From Aestuariicoccus sp032586235 (lineage in GTDB: Bacteria > Pseudomonadota > Alphaproteobacteria > Rhodobacterales > Rhodobacteraceae), in the NCBI RefSeq assembly GCF_032586235.1, contig NZ_JAWHTD010000042.1, positions 1 to 32,647 on the forward strand: DNA of 32,647 nt. The letters are read 5' to 3'. The number at the start of each line of letters is the position of its first letter. Positions within the stretch are counted from its first letter, which is position 1. This document shows, piece after piece, positions 1 to 8,009 of the stretch. The notes below the pieces were generated by a model, which saw only the letters and a program-made list of their open reading frames with translations, ran no database searches and had not been told where the DNA came from. The position numbers and the translations under genes were made by a program.

Positions 1-189
1 CCTCGCTCTTGTCGCCGGAGGATGCAGCATGGCTAAATTGGGGCAATAAGCGTAGTCCTTGAGTCTGCCTTGGGCTCAAGACAGACATCTGAGTCTTTTC
101 GTCGGATGACCGGTTCACTGCGAAGAGCGGACCTTCATAGGAAGAGATATGCGCCCGGGCTCTGCACACAATCTGCTTCGCGCAGTGCC

Positions 190-455
190 TCAGTTTTCGC
201 CTCTGATGTCCAGTGTTCCCTTCCGATCCTCGGATCCGTTCCTGATGCTCCGCAACGCCGCCGCAACGTTCTGCGACGCCTTCAGCTGATTGGCCTTGAT
301 GTAGAAGTTCTCCGTGGTGGCCGGTGAGCGGTGCCCAAGCAGCGCTCTGCCCCGCAGCGCGTCCTCTGGCGATGTCTCGGCAAGGAAGGTCGCGGCAATG
401 GTTCGGAAGGCATGCGGGGACAAGGCCTCACCGAACAAATGCTCTGACTGGCGAC
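190..455 (-). pseudogene. Tyrosine recombinase, C-terminal remnant
   Basis: Only the catalytic C-terminal end of a phage-type integrase is left. The minus-strand reading shows the HAFR box (HxxR), a LLGHRS segment and the nucleophile region ENFYIKA, which are the second Arg/His, the third His and the Tyr of the tyrosine recombinase family. Homology starts abruptly near 455, where the frame runs into an IS6-family transposase in another frame, so the N-terminal two thirds are gone. The first start codon in frame is a TTG at 438 without a convincing ribosome site. It is most likely a dead relic of an earlier integrative element; the family assignment is sure, the exact junction is good to about 10 bp. 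Confidence 0.75.
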
Positions 456-863
456 ACTGTCTCGCGTCTTGGTCACGAAACTTTCGAGCACCTCGCCTTC
501 ATGGTCCACAGCCCGCCAGAGGTAGTGCCGCTCTCCGTTGATCTTCACGAAAATCTCGTCGAGATGCCAACGCCAGCGGCTCGATTTCATTCCTTCGGTG
601 CGCCGCTTCCGGATTTCCGCTGCAAAAATCGGACCGAAACGATGCCACCAATACCGGACTGTCTCGTGGCTGATGTCGACGCCGCGCTCGTGCAGCAGGT
701 CCTCGACATTCCGGAGCGAGAGCGGAAATCGGACATACAGCATCACCGCCAGGCGGATGATTTCTGGGCTGCTGTGAAAGCCCTTGAACGGGTCAGGTTT
801 GGTCATGTTCCGACGCTACGAGGCCGCCCTGCACGTCTCAACCGGAATCCTTCTGACAAAACC
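456..863 (-). mobile_element. Truncated IS6-family element with 5' half of transposase
   Basis: The ATG at 806 (minus) opens an IS6-family transposase N-terminus: a helix-turn-helix part (around SHETVRYWW), then WHLDEIF, which holds the first Asp of the DDE triad. The protein is cut after VTKTRD (about residue 116), and the second Asp and the Glu are missing, so it cannot transpose. The outer end is inferred at 863: reading minus from there gives GGTTTTGTCAGAAG, which resembles the GGCGCTGTCACG terminus of the complete IS6 copy further on, at the same distance (about 56 bp) from the start codon. The element abuts a recombinase remnant on each side. Confidence 0.7.
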
Positions 864-1867
864 AGTCGAAGCAGAACACTTCGCACGCTGCCGAGAAGTC
901 CCGCTCCTTCGAGCATTACGCGCATCTGCTGTCCGAAATGACCCGCGTTCAGAAGAAGGGCGCGCGCAACAAGTATGCCTTCTCCGACGAGTATAAGATC
1001 CTCTATCGCGAGACTGACGGGGTGGTCTCCTACTTCGGCAAATACGATGTGGGTAAGATCACCTTGGGTATGGTGCGCGACTATCTGGTCTTTCTGGACA
1101 AGCGCGGGGACAAGCCCCTGGCACCGTCCACGAAGGCAAAGCAGTGTATGATGATCCGCAAAGTGCTGATGCTGGCACTAGAAGACGGCGTGGTCGATAT
1201 CATCCCGCCTATGCCGAAGCAGCGCACGGTCGACAAACCACGGGTGTCGTTCCGCGATGCCGAGTATCGGAAACTGCTGGAAACAGCGCGCAAGTGTGCC
1301 GACCGTGGTGACAAGGTTCGGGGCGTCGAGGTCACGCGCGAGCACTACAACCTGATCGTCTTCGCCGTTCACTCCTTCCTGCGCCCGACCGAGACCGAAC
1401 TCTTCGGCATCCGGTTCTGCGACATTGAGACGAAGGACGATCCGAAGCACCTTCTGATGACGCTGACGGGCAAGACCGGATATCGCACCTCGGCATCGCT
1501 GGAAGCGGCGGTCGATATATTCGAGAAGCAGCGCGAGATTCACGCGGGCTCAGCGGACACCGACTATGTGTTTATGCCCCAGTATGACAACCGGACGACT
1601 GCTGTGAACACCTACCGTCGCATCTTCAACCACTTCCTCGACGAGGCGAAGTTGAAGACGGACAAGGACGGCAACGCGCGGTCGCCCTACTCGTTGCGCC
1701 ACTACGCGCTACAGACGCGCCTGCGGAAGTCAGAGGGCAAGGTCAACATTTACTGGTTGGCAGAGAATGCGGGCACTTCGGTCGAACAGCTAGAGCGGTT
1801 CTATCTCAAGCGGATGGAACCCACGGGCGAGCGGGTGCGGAACATTCAGTCGTTTGGAGATCATTAG
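864..1867 (+). pseudogene. Tyrosine recombinase/integrase, 5'-truncated
   Basis: The reading frame is open from immediately after the IS6 end at 863 and continues to the TAG at 1865-1867. An ATG at 938 is available but lies inside the conserved N-terminal region (upstream in-frame residues such as SFEHYAHLLSEM look genuine), so the gene lost its 5' end to the IS. The catalytic domain is present: Arg in FLRPTETELF, the box SLRHYAL, and the nucleophile Tyr in ERFYLKR. The usual LLGH motif is replaced by LAENAG. Roughly 310-335 residues remain of a family usually near 400. An internal start might still give a protein, but one lacking the N-terminal DNA-binding arm. It is on the opposite strand to the 190-455 remnant, so the two are not halves of one gene. 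Confidence 0.75.
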
Positions 1868-2148
1868 CCGTGAGCGAACACTTCGCCTGCTTGCGAACTG
1901 GACATCGTCATCGGCAGTTCTTCAGTGGCTTGAGCGCGGATCTCAGCGATCCGTGATTGCGCTGCTTCCGCCTTTGCCGCGTCCGAATATTCCGTCACGA
2001 CACAGAAAGTCAGATCACCTGTTCTAATCATCTGAACCCTTGTGGCTCCAACTGACATGATCATTGGCACGAACTTATCGCGAGCCAAATTTTCCATTTC
2101 GTCGGTCCAATCAGTGCAATCCCAATGCGACACAGTGCTATAAGCCAT
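1864..2148 (-). CDS. Conserved hypothetical small protein
   Basis: A 94-residue protein starting MAYSTVSHWDC. The ATG at 2148 is chosen over an upstream one at 2190 because AGGGAGGGG lies just before it. No signal peptide or membrane segment is seen. The pattern of an early strand with Trp residues, a helix (DEMENLARDKFVP), a strand pair (VQMIRTGDLTFCVVTEY) and an Ala-rich helix suggests a small ferredoxin-like alpha/beta fold of the kind found in ABM-type dimeric proteins. That is inference only; no family is recognised. The gene tail overlaps the last 4 bp of the convergent integrase remnant. It is divergent from the YgaP-like gene. Confidence 0.6.
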   Translation of the reverse strand: MAYSTVSHWDCTDWTDEMENLARDKFVPMIMSVGATRVQMIRTGDLTFCVVTEYSDAAKAEAAQSRIAEIRAQATEELPMTMSSSQAGEVFAHG

Positions 2149-2281
2149 AGTCCCCTCCCTGAAACACAGCGATCCAAATTGGCGCTGCAAGCGGTGAGTG
2201 TGGCACGCCGCGTTGCGTTGACCTAACGAAATCTCCGAAAACGGCTTTATGCCTAGATAATGCTGTATGACGTTTCACGCC

Positions 2282-2301
2282 GGGCGCTCCTGCGAGCGCC
2301 C
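2282..2301. other. Perfect 7-bp hairpin in divergent intergenic region
   Basis: GGGCGCT and AGCGCCC pair perfectly around a 6-nt loop. No T-run follows on either strand, so it is not a standard terminator. It lies between the divergent genes starting at 2148 and 2386 and may be a leader structure of the rightward transcript. Confidence 0.4.
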
Positions 2302-2385
2302 GCCACGCCTCGCGTAATCCCAAAAATCTTGGCGAATTCGGACGCTTCGTGCATCATGCCCACATACAACACGGGGGAAATGATT

Positions 2386-2589
2386 ATGACCGTTGAACGT
2401 TCGATCCTTCTGATCGTGGGCATCATTGTTCTGGGAAGCGCCCTGCTTGCTGCATTCCACAGCCCGAACTGGCTCTGGCTCACGGGCATCATGGGCGCGC
2501 ATCTGATCCAAGCGTCCTTTACCGGCATGTGTCCGGTGGTCATGACCCTGAAGAAACTTGGATTTCCCACCAAGGCTGGGTTCGCCTGA
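2386..2589 (+). CDS. YgaP-like (DUF2892) inner membrane protein
   Basis: A 67-residue protein made of two hydrophobic segments (about residues 5-24 and 29-45) and a short basic tail. The block SPNWLWLTGIMGAHLIQ followed by SFTGMCPVVMTLKKLG matches the DUF2892/YgaP transmembrane family, with the conserved TGxCP motif. The ATG at 2386 is preferred to that at 2380 because GGGGGA at 2373-2378 is 7 bp from 2386 but only 1 bp from 2380. Members sit in the inner membrane, often next to rhodanese or sulfur-handling genes; no such partner is here. It is followed 39 bp later by the DUF1330 gene, so the two could be cotranscribed. Confidence 0.8.
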   Translation: MTVERSILLIVGIIVLGSALLAAFHSPNWLWLTGIMGAHLIQASFTGMCPVVMTLKKLGFPTKAGFA

Positions 2590-2628
2590 TCCAACGCAAA
2601 GAACCAGATAGCGCTGGGAGGAAGCAAC

Positions 2629-2916
2629 ATGCCGAAAGGGTATCTCGTCGCTCATATTCGGGTGCACGACAGAGAGGCATTTGAGGAGTTCAAACGGCTT
2701 TCCGGGGCTGCGATCAAAGCGCACAACGGTAAAGTTTTGGTCCGGAACCCCTCGCCAGATCACCGCGAGGGTGGCGCTCAGGGTTTGGTTATCGTGATCG
2801 AGTTTGAAAGCATCGATGCCGCCAGAGCCTTCTATGAGTCCGACGCCTATAGCGAGGCTCGAACCGTTCGTGAGAAAATCTCGGACACCGACCTGATCCT
2901 TGTCGAAGGGCTCTAA
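2629..2916 (+). CDS. DUF1330 domain protein
   Basis: A 95-residue protein covering a whole DUF1330 domain (dimeric alpha/beta barrel, ferredoxin-like). Typical features are the start MPKGYLVAHIRVHD, the central GGKV-like turn (HNGKVLVR), the strand IVIEFES and the helix ending in FYESDAYSEA. The start is supported by GGGAGGAAG 7 bp upstream. The family has no established reaction; proteins are cytoplasmic and soluble. It probably forms a short unit with the preceding membrane protein gene. The length is normal and nothing looks damaged. Confidence 0.85.
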   Translation: MPKGYLVAHIRVHDREAFEEFKRLSGAAIKAHNGKVLVRNPSPDHREGGAQGLVIVIEFESIDAARAFYESDAYSEARTVREKISDTDLILVEGL

Positions 2917-3210
2917 ATCGGCGGGCGGGAGCGGGCGGGATTCGAACGCTCAGGTCGCTCGGAGCTTCGGTCAGCAGAATATTTCGTCTTGTACCGCGGG
3001 CAGTGCCGAAGCTCCCGATTCTTTTTGTCGGATGACTGCTTTTCCCCGTTAAGCGGCTATTATTCCACTGGACTTGGTGCGCAAAGAGAGCGGTAGTGTG
3101 GGTGTCGCGACGCACCTGGCGCCGCGCGCCGCCTTCTCCGCCCGGGGCTCCGGGCTTTGCTCAGTGGCAGGATCACTTTCGACCTGCCTGAACAAAATGG
3201 AGAAGACAGA
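2917..3210. other. Gene-free stretch with tRNA T-arm-like scrap
   Basis: No credible gene is seen. The minus strand around 2926-2960 reads GCGTTCGAATCCCGCCCGCTCC, which looks like the T-loop plus acceptor end of a tRNA, but the T-stem does not pair and nothing upstream folds into the rest. It is treated as a coincidental or decayed fragment. Confidence 0.4.
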
Positions 3211-3444
3211 ATGACAACGCAGACCAAAACGAAGACAAAGAAAGCGCAGCTGATCCAATTGCTGACCCGGAAGGCCGGTGCGGATGTTGCGACGATCAGC
3301 GACAAGCTGGGCTGGCAGTCCCATACAACGCGGGCGGCGCTGACCGGCCTGCGTAAGGCGGGGTTCGAGATCTCCGCCGAGAACCCGGGCGAGGGCAAAC
3401 CCCTGAGCTACCGCATCACGGGCCAACCGGCGGACGCCGCCTGA
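3211..3444 (+). CDS. DUF3489 domain protein
   Basis: A 77-residue protein starting MTTQTKTKTKK. It matches DUF3489, a small winged-helix-like domain: a basic Thr/Lys tail, a helix (AQLIQLLTRKAGAD), the recognition-like segment SHTTRAALTGLRKAG and a final strand SYRIT. The ATG at 3211 has GGAG about 8 bp upstream and fits the family start better than the one at 3157. DUF3489 genes in alphaproteobacteria usually precede DUF2924 and a serine recombinase, and here the TGATG overlap with the DUF2924 start shows the same translational coupling. The downstream half of that module is destroyed. Confidence 0.8.
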   Translation: MTTQTKTKTKKAQLIQLLTRKAGADVATISDKLGWQSHTTRAALTGLRKAGFEISAENPGEGKPLSYRITGQPADAA

Positions 3445-3536
3445 TGACGGACAATGCGGACATCGTCGCGCGTTGGGAAGAGCTCGGCCAGATGGACCGG
3501 GCGGCCCTGCGCGTGGCCTGGGGCCTTGTTGCATAA
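3444..3536 (+). pseudogene. DUF2924 protein, truncated by IS5-type element
   Basis: The ATG at 3444 overlaps the DUF3489 stop (TGATG). About 26 codons follow the DUF2924 pattern (IVARWEELGQMDRAALRVAW). The frame then enters the inverted repeat of the IS5-type element at 3522 and stops at TAA 3534-3536. A normal DUF2924 protein is well over 100 residues, so this is a stump. No remainder is seen on the far side of the element, so a deletion probably accompanied or followed insertion. Confidence 0.75.
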
Positions 3537-4035
3537 ATCAGGTTCTGAGCGGAGTTCCCCTTTCCCCGGACGGACTTATCCTACGGCCACTGTGACGGGT
3601 ACCTGTGTTGTCGATCAGCAGGTTCAGCGGACCCGCACCGCCACGGTACGGGATCGCTACATTCAGCGTTCGTTGACGGCGACACAGGGTACTGAAGTCC
3701 GGCACCACCCAATCCAAGCCGACAAGCTTCAGCAGGCTTTGCACGAACCCCGTCGTTTGCCGCAACGGCAGGCCAAACAGCACCTTCATCGTCAGACACG
3801 TCTGGATCGCCGCGTCGCTGAAGCTCGGCTGTCGGCCGCGTTTGCCGGTCGGTGGGGCTCGCCATGTCATTTCTGGATCAAACCAGATCGTCAGCGATCC
3901 GCGCCGCTTCAAACTTTCATTGTAAGCCGACCAGTTCGTGGTCTTGTACTTCGTAGGGGCCCAACTGCTCATGCCATCCAGCTATCATGCTGGATTCACG
4001 CAGTGAATCCCTCACCCGATTTGTGCAACAAGGCC
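3522..4035. mobile_element. Internally deleted IS5-family element with intact ends
   Basis: The left end GGCCTTGTTGCATAAATC and the right end (reversed) GGCCTTGTTGCACAAATC match at 17 of 18 positions, defining a 514-bp element. Full IS5 relatives of the IS427 type are around 850 bp, so the middle is missing. A near-perfect hairpin typical of these elements (GGATTCAC and GTGAATCC around a 3-base loop) lies just inside the right end. No clean target duplication is seen: the left flank ends in a DUF2924 gene and the right flank belongs to a different gene fragment, suggesting rearrangement. Confidence 0.8.
3538..3972 (-). pseudogene. IS5-family transposase, internally deleted
   Basis: The N-terminal 115-120 residues are a normal IS5/IS427-type transposase: the start WAPTKYKTTNWSAYN, the GRQPSFSDAAIQTCLTMK helix region, and FSTLCRRQRTL leading to LLIDNTG, which holds the first catalytic Asp. 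After that the sequence jumps to the extreme 3' part of the gene and stops, so the second Asp and the Glu are missing. It is non-autonomous, but with intact ends could in principle be moved by a full-length copy elsewhere in the genome. The frame is 144 codons. Confidence 0.8.
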
Positions 4036-4175
4036 GCCGAGAGTGTCTCTGATTTCATATAAATGGATGAAGAAATTATCGCGATCCCGGGTTTCGTTGC
4101 GCATGCCCTGAAGCATTCTTTTCAGCGTCAGATCGTCACCAAGACGCTTCAGAACGTTCTCTCCGAACGCAAATT
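4036..4175 (-). pseudogene. Fragment of an unknown gene
   Basis: Between the IS5-type right end and the dctP stop, the minus strand reads a clean coding-like stretch (FGENVLKRLGDDLTLKRM, then NETRDRDNFFIHLYEIRDTL) that runs into the IS inverted repeat. It has no start codon with a ribosome site; an internal ATG precedes LQGMRN. The amphipathic, acidic/basic helix pattern looks like a real protein, but no family is recognised. It may be the middle of a gene interrupted by the IS whose rest has been deleted. Confidence 0.4.
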
Positions 4176-4178
4176 GTG

Positions 4179-5195
4179 TCAGAATCGGCTGTCGTGCCGT
4201 TCGAGCGCGTCGATGTAGCTCTGGTAGACCGCCTCGGGATCGACACCGGCCGCGGCCGCGTCTTCCTTCCACTGGTTCACCAGCGGCGCGGCGGCATCTC
4301 GCCACGCCTGCACCTCTTCCTCGGTCGGCAAATAGAGGATGTGCTCGGGGTCATCGATCATCTTTTGCCGGCCCGAAGCCTCGTTCTCGGCCAATCCGGT
4401 GGAAAAGCGCTTGGACCATTCCGGTGTGCAATGGTCGTCGATCACCGTCTTCAGATCGGCGGGCATCCCTTCATAGGTCGCCTTGTTGATCAGCAGAAGC
4501 TGCGCCGAGATGTAGAACGGCATGTCGAGATGGTATCTAGTCTCGCTGTCGATCCCGGAGATGTAGATCGAGTTCCACGGGAAGGTGATCGCGTCGACCA
4601 TGCCGTTTGCGATTACCTCGCGTGCCTCGGGTGCCGGCACCTGCACCGGTCCACCGCCAAGCGAAGAGACGAAGCGTGCCATGGTGGCATGGGCCGGGCG
4701 CACGTTCAGACCGTCCACATCTGCCGGTACCTTGATCGGCACCTTGGAATGAAAGGTGCCCGGGTCGTGCGGGTTGGCGATGCAGAACTTGACATCGGCC
4801 ATCTCGGTCTCTGCGATGGCCGCATACCATTCGTGCAGCGCCTGCGCTCCACCGACGGCGTTGTTGGCGTGGAACGGGATCTCTATCAGCGAGTAGATCG
4901 GGAACCGCCCCGCCTGGTAGCCAGGGTTGACGTAACCGATATCGGCGATCCCGTCCCGCGTCATGTCATAGTGGTCGGGTGCGGCTCCGAGTTGCTGGGC
5001 CGGGAAGATCGTCACGTCGATCCGCCCGCCTGACGCTTCCCCTATGGATTCGATCCATGGCTCGATCCCCAGCGGCTGGATCGGGTGCGTCGGCGGCACC
5101 CAATGCGCAAGGCGCAGATTGAACTCCTGCGCCGCCGAAGCACCCGATATCAGCGCGAGTGCGGTCGCGCCTGCAAGCATGGTCTTGACGGGCAT
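4179..5195 (-). CDS. dctP: TRAP transporter solute-binding protein DctP
   Basis: A 338-residue periplasmic binding protein of the DctP family, the normal length. The ATG at 5195 is chosen because GGAGGAG lies 7 bp before it; it opens a signal peptide (MPVKTMLAGATALALISG, cleavage after ASA-A). Then come the binding-protein strand FNLRLAHWVPP, the conserved region GLNVRPAHATMARFV with the carboxylate-binding Arg, and NGMVDAITFPWNS. It should hand a carboxylate-type substrate to the DctQM permease; the ligand cannot be told from sequence. It shares the strand of dctQ and dctM but is separated from them by a 799-bp IS6 element, so it must now depend on a promoter in the IS or in the 5196-5378 stretch. 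Confidence 0.9.
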   Translation of the reverse strand: MPVKTMLAGATALALISGASAAQEFNLRLAHWVPPTHPIQPLGIEPWIESIGEASGGRIDVTIFPAQQLGAAPDHYDMTRDGIADIGYVNPGYQAGRFPIYSLIEIPFHANNAVGGAQALHEWYAAIAETEMADVKFCIANPHDPGTFHSKVPIKVPADVDGLNVRPAHATMARFVSSLGGGPVQVPAPEAREVIANGMVDAITFPWNSIYISGIDSETRYHLDMPFYISAQLLLINKATYEGMPADLKTVIDDHCTPEWSKRFSTGLAENEASGRQKMIDDPEHILYLPTEEEVQAWRDAAAPLVNQWKEDAAAAGVDPEAVYQSYIDALERHDSRF

Positions 5196-5378
5196 GCTCT
5201 CCTCCAAATTGCATAATCCGGCATTTCCCATTTGGCCGGTCTCCCGATGATGTTACGGCCAGCTGAAACGGTTTTACTAACGTTTTTTTTGCCTCGGTGG
5301 GTCTTGGGAAGGTGAGAGCCGGACGCGAAGTGCGGCAGAGCGGGTGGTGTCAGACTGATTTGAACCGGTCTCACCAAG

Positions 5379-6177
5379 GGCGCTGTCACGTTAACCGGTT
5401 GGTGATCTAGCAAGTTTGAGTATATGGCCCTGCATGCGCCAATTCTCCTAAGCCCGCCACCGGTTCCCGCCGGCGATCATCCAGCATGCCGTCTGGCTCT
5501 ACTTCCGGTTTGCACTGAGCTATTGCGATGTCGAGGACATGCTTGCCGAACGGGGCATCGATGTGTCCTACGAGACCGTTCGGCGACGGACGCTGAAGTT
5601 TGGCCGCATCTACGCTCAGCAGATCCGCTGTCGCCGACCTCGGCCCTCCGATCGATGGCACCTGGATGAAGTCTTGCTCAAGATCGGTGGCAAGATCGTC
5701 TATCTCTGGCGTGCTGTCGGCGACGAGGGCGAGGTTCTCGACATCCTGGTCCAATCGAAGCGGGACCGGAAAGCGGCCGCGAACTAGTTGCGAAAATTGC
5801 TGAAGCGGCAAGGCTATGTGCCTGATGAGATCGTGACGGATCGGCTTCGGTCCTACGGTGCCGCCTTGCGCGAGTTGGATCTGGCCGATCGGCAAGTGAC
5901 TGGCGGGCGGTCGAACAACCGGGCAGAGGTTTCACATCAGCCCACTCGACGCCGAGAGCGGCTGCAAATTGGGTTCAAGTCGCCCGGATCGGCTCAGCGC
6001 TTCCTGTCCTTGCACACCGCCATCTCAAACCACTTCAACGTCCAACGCCATCTGATTTCTCGCCGCACACCTAAAATCTTTCGCGCCAGGGCCTCGGACG
6101 ACTGGCGTGAGATCGTGGCGGCCTGAGGACGCATTCGGAAGGTGCTGGCGGCCAACCTGAGTTGCCGTGACAGTGCC
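5379..6177. mobile_element. IS6-family element, complete ends
   Basis: The left terminus GGCGCTGTCACGTTAAC and the right terminus (reversed) GGCACTGTCACGGCAAC differ at 3 of 17 positions, giving an element of 799 bp, the usual IS6 size. It sits directly behind the dctM stop codon. The right flank GTCTCATC resembles GTCTCACC 3 bp outside the left end (7 of 8), a possible decayed 8-bp target duplication. The transposase inside is nonsense-mutated, so the copy is an old one. Confidence 0.8.
5434..6126 (+). pseudogene. IS6-family transposase with two in-frame stops
   Basis: The frame reads MRQFS, then a TAA at 5449-5451 (probably a mutated TAC), then about 110 codons to a TAG at 5785-5787, and on to the TGA at 6124-6126. 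Ignoring the stops it is a full 230-residue IS6 transposase: N-terminal DNA-binding part (VEDMLAERGIDVSYETVRR), first Asp in WHLDEV, second Asp in VTDRLRSY, Glu in NNRAEVSHQ, and the C-terminal HFNVQRHLISR. All three catalytic residues survive, so only the nonsense codons disable it. Confidence 0.85.
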
Positions 6178-6180
6178 GTC

Positions 6181-7473
6181 TCATCGCATGGTCTGCGGCA
6201 GCCAGAGTACCAGCGACGGCACCGCCACAAGCAGGAACAGCCGGACGATATCGGCGGCGACGAAAGGCAGAACCCCGCGGAAGACCGTAGTCAGCGGAAT
6301 ACTTCGTGCGATGGAGTTGATGACGAACACGTTCATCCCCACGGGCGGCGTGATCAGGCCCAGTTCCACCGTCATCACGATGATGACCCCGAACCAGATC
6401 GGATCGAAGCCCAGCTGCGTAACGATGGGAAAAACGATAGGCACCAGCAGGATGATCATCGCCATCGCGTCGAGGATACAGCCCATGATGACGAAGAACG
6501 CCAGGATCAGCGCCAATGTGCCATAGGCCCCCAGGTCCAGCGCGACTAGCCACGCAGTGATCTTCTGCGGACTTTGCGTGACGGCGAGGAAATAGCCGAA
6601 CAGGATCGCGCCGATCAGGATCGTGTAGATCGCGACCGAGGTGCGCAGCGCCTCGATCAGGCTGGAAAGCAGCAGGCGTGCCGTCAGCCGCCCCCGAACG
6701 AAGCCGATGACAGCCGTAAGGAACGACCCGACCGCGGCCGCCTCGGTCGCCGTTGTCACGCCGAAATAGATCGACCCGATAATAAGCACGAAGAGCAGCA
6801 TCACCGCCCAGACACCCGCAAACGACCGGACTGCTTCGCCGAGGTGGAATTTCTCGCCGGCCGGCAGACGGCTGCCATAGGCAAGGCGGACGGCACCCAT
6901 GTACATCAGGATCGCCAGCAGACCGGGGACGATTCCGGCGATGAACAGCACCCCCACATCCTGCTCGGTGATATAGCCATAGACCGCCAGCACGACCGAG
7001 GGCGGGATCAGGATACCCAGGGTGCCGCCGGCGGCGATGACACCGGTCGAGACATCATCGGGATAGCCTGCCTTCTTCATCTCGGGCAGCGCGATCTTGG
7101 TCATGGTGGCCGCCGTTGCGACCGACGACCCGCAGATCGCCGCAAAGCCCGCGCACGCGCCGATGGTCGACATGGCCATCCCGCCCTTCATGAAGCCGAA
7201 CCAGTGGCGGCCTGTGCGGAACAGTTCGCGGGACATGCCGGAATTGGTGGCCAGCACGCCCATCAGCACGAAGAACGGGATCAGCGTCAGATTGAAATCG
7301 GTCACGGTGCGGATCGGCGACTGCGCCAGCAGGTTCAGGGCAGGCTTCCAACCGGTGATGCCAGCAAAGCCCGCCACGCCCACCAGCCCCATCGCGATGC
7401 CCACCGGCACGCGCAGCATCATCATCGCGAAAAGCGCGGCGAATCCACTGATGGCTACAACGTCTCCGCTCAT
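6181..7473 (-). CDS. dctM: TRAP transporter large permease DctM
   Basis: A 430-residue, very hydrophobic protein of the usual DctM length with about 12 membrane segments. Family signatures include the start region FAALFAMMMLRVPVGIAMG, the internal GIAGFAAICGSS-like segment (CAGFAAICGSSVATAATM) and the later GLITPPVGMNVFVI block. It is the ion-coupled transport subunit of a TRAP carboxylate system in the inner membrane. Its ATG at 7473 overlaps the dctQ stop (ATGA), so the two are translationally coupled. The gene is intact, but the IS6 element begins 3 bp after its stop and cuts it off from dctP. Confidence 0.92.
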   Translation of the reverse strand: MSGDVVAISGFAALFAMMMLRVPVGIAMGLVGVAGFAGITGWKPALNLLAQSPIRTVTDFNLTLIPFFVLMGVLATNSGMSRELFRTGRHWFGFMKGGMAMSTIGACAGFAAICGSSVATAATMTKIALPEMKKAGYPDDVSTGVIAAGGTLGILIPPSVVLAVYGYITEQDVGVLFIAGIVPGLLAILMYMGAVRLAYGSRLPAGEKFHLGEAVRSFAGVWAVMLLFVLIIGSIYFGVTTATEAAAVGSFLTAVIGFVRGRLTARLLLSSLIEALRTSVAIYTILIGAILFGYFLAVTQSPQKITAWLVALDLGAYGTLALILAFFVIMGCILDAMAMIILLVPIVFPIVTQLGFDPIWFGVIIVMTVELGLITPPVGMNVFVINSIARSIPLTTVFRGVLPFVAADIVRLFLLVAVPSLVLWLPQTMR

Positions 7474-7994
7474 GCGTCGTCCTTCACGTCGATACTTTCG
7501 AAGTGGTCCAGCGATCCGCGCCCGGTCACGATCAGGAGCAACCGTGCGACAATCGCCGGTAGGCTGACCACGACGCCCAGCCAGATGAGGCCCATCATCG
7601 GCCAGGCGGGCAGGCGCAGGTCCATGGTAGATTCACCGCTGCCTGCCGCGCTGGACACCCGGCCGAACATCTTCCAGGCCAGAATTGCGGTGAAGATCAA
7701 AAGCAGGCTCCAGGCGAAGGTATCGATCCAGCGGCGCGGTCCGCTGGGCAGACGCTCGGCCAGGAGGTCGACTTTGATGTGAGAGCCGCGGTAGCCGACG
7801 CTGGCAAAGCCCCACATGATCGCCGCGCCCAGCAGCAGGCGCGACATGTCGAAGGCGTCCGGGAGGGGCCAAGCAAACAGGTATCTCCCCACGGCCGAGG
7901 CGACGACAAGCAGTGTCACCAGCCCCATGATGAGGCCGGACACCACCTCGATCCCGTGCGAGATGCGTTCAAGAATGCGTTGAAGTCTCAGCAT
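7470..7994 (-). CDS. dctQ: TRAP transporter small permease DctQ
   Basis: A 174-residue protein with four membrane helices (about 17-37, 50-68, 92-110 and 128-155), the DctQ pattern, including VVASAVGRYLF and the loop YRGSHIKVDLL typical of the family. It forms the small membrane subunit with DctM. The ATG at 7994 has no recognisable ribosome site. Only 15 bp upstream the sequence turns into what looks like the end of an IS6-type element (8010), so native promoter and leader seem to have been replaced. Expression may be weak or driven from the inserted DNA. Confidence 0.88.
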   Translation of the reverse strand: MLRLQRILERISHGIEVVSGLIMGLVTLLVVASAVGRYLFAWPLPDAFDMSRLLLGAAIMWGFASVGYRGSHIKVDLLAERLPSGPRRWIDTFAWSLLLIFTAILAWKMFGRVSSAAGSGESTMDLRLPAWPMMGLIWLGVVVSLPAIVARLLLIVTGRGSLDHFESIDVKDDA

Positions 7995-8009
7995 AGAAGG
8001 CGTCGCGGG

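Noticed and set aside
2926..2960. tRNA 3' half on the minus strand (GCGTTCGAATCCCGC, acceptor-like CGCCCGCTCC), possibly the missing half of the split tRNA-Gly
   Set aside because: The T-stem does not pair, three bases of the expected T-stem/acceptor join are missing, and no anticodon part precedes it; it lies 15 kb away beyond unrelated chromosomal genes.
4176..5033. 285-codon open frame antisense to dctP
   Set aside because: dctP has a signal peptide, family motifs and normal length; the opposite frame is a composition shadow.
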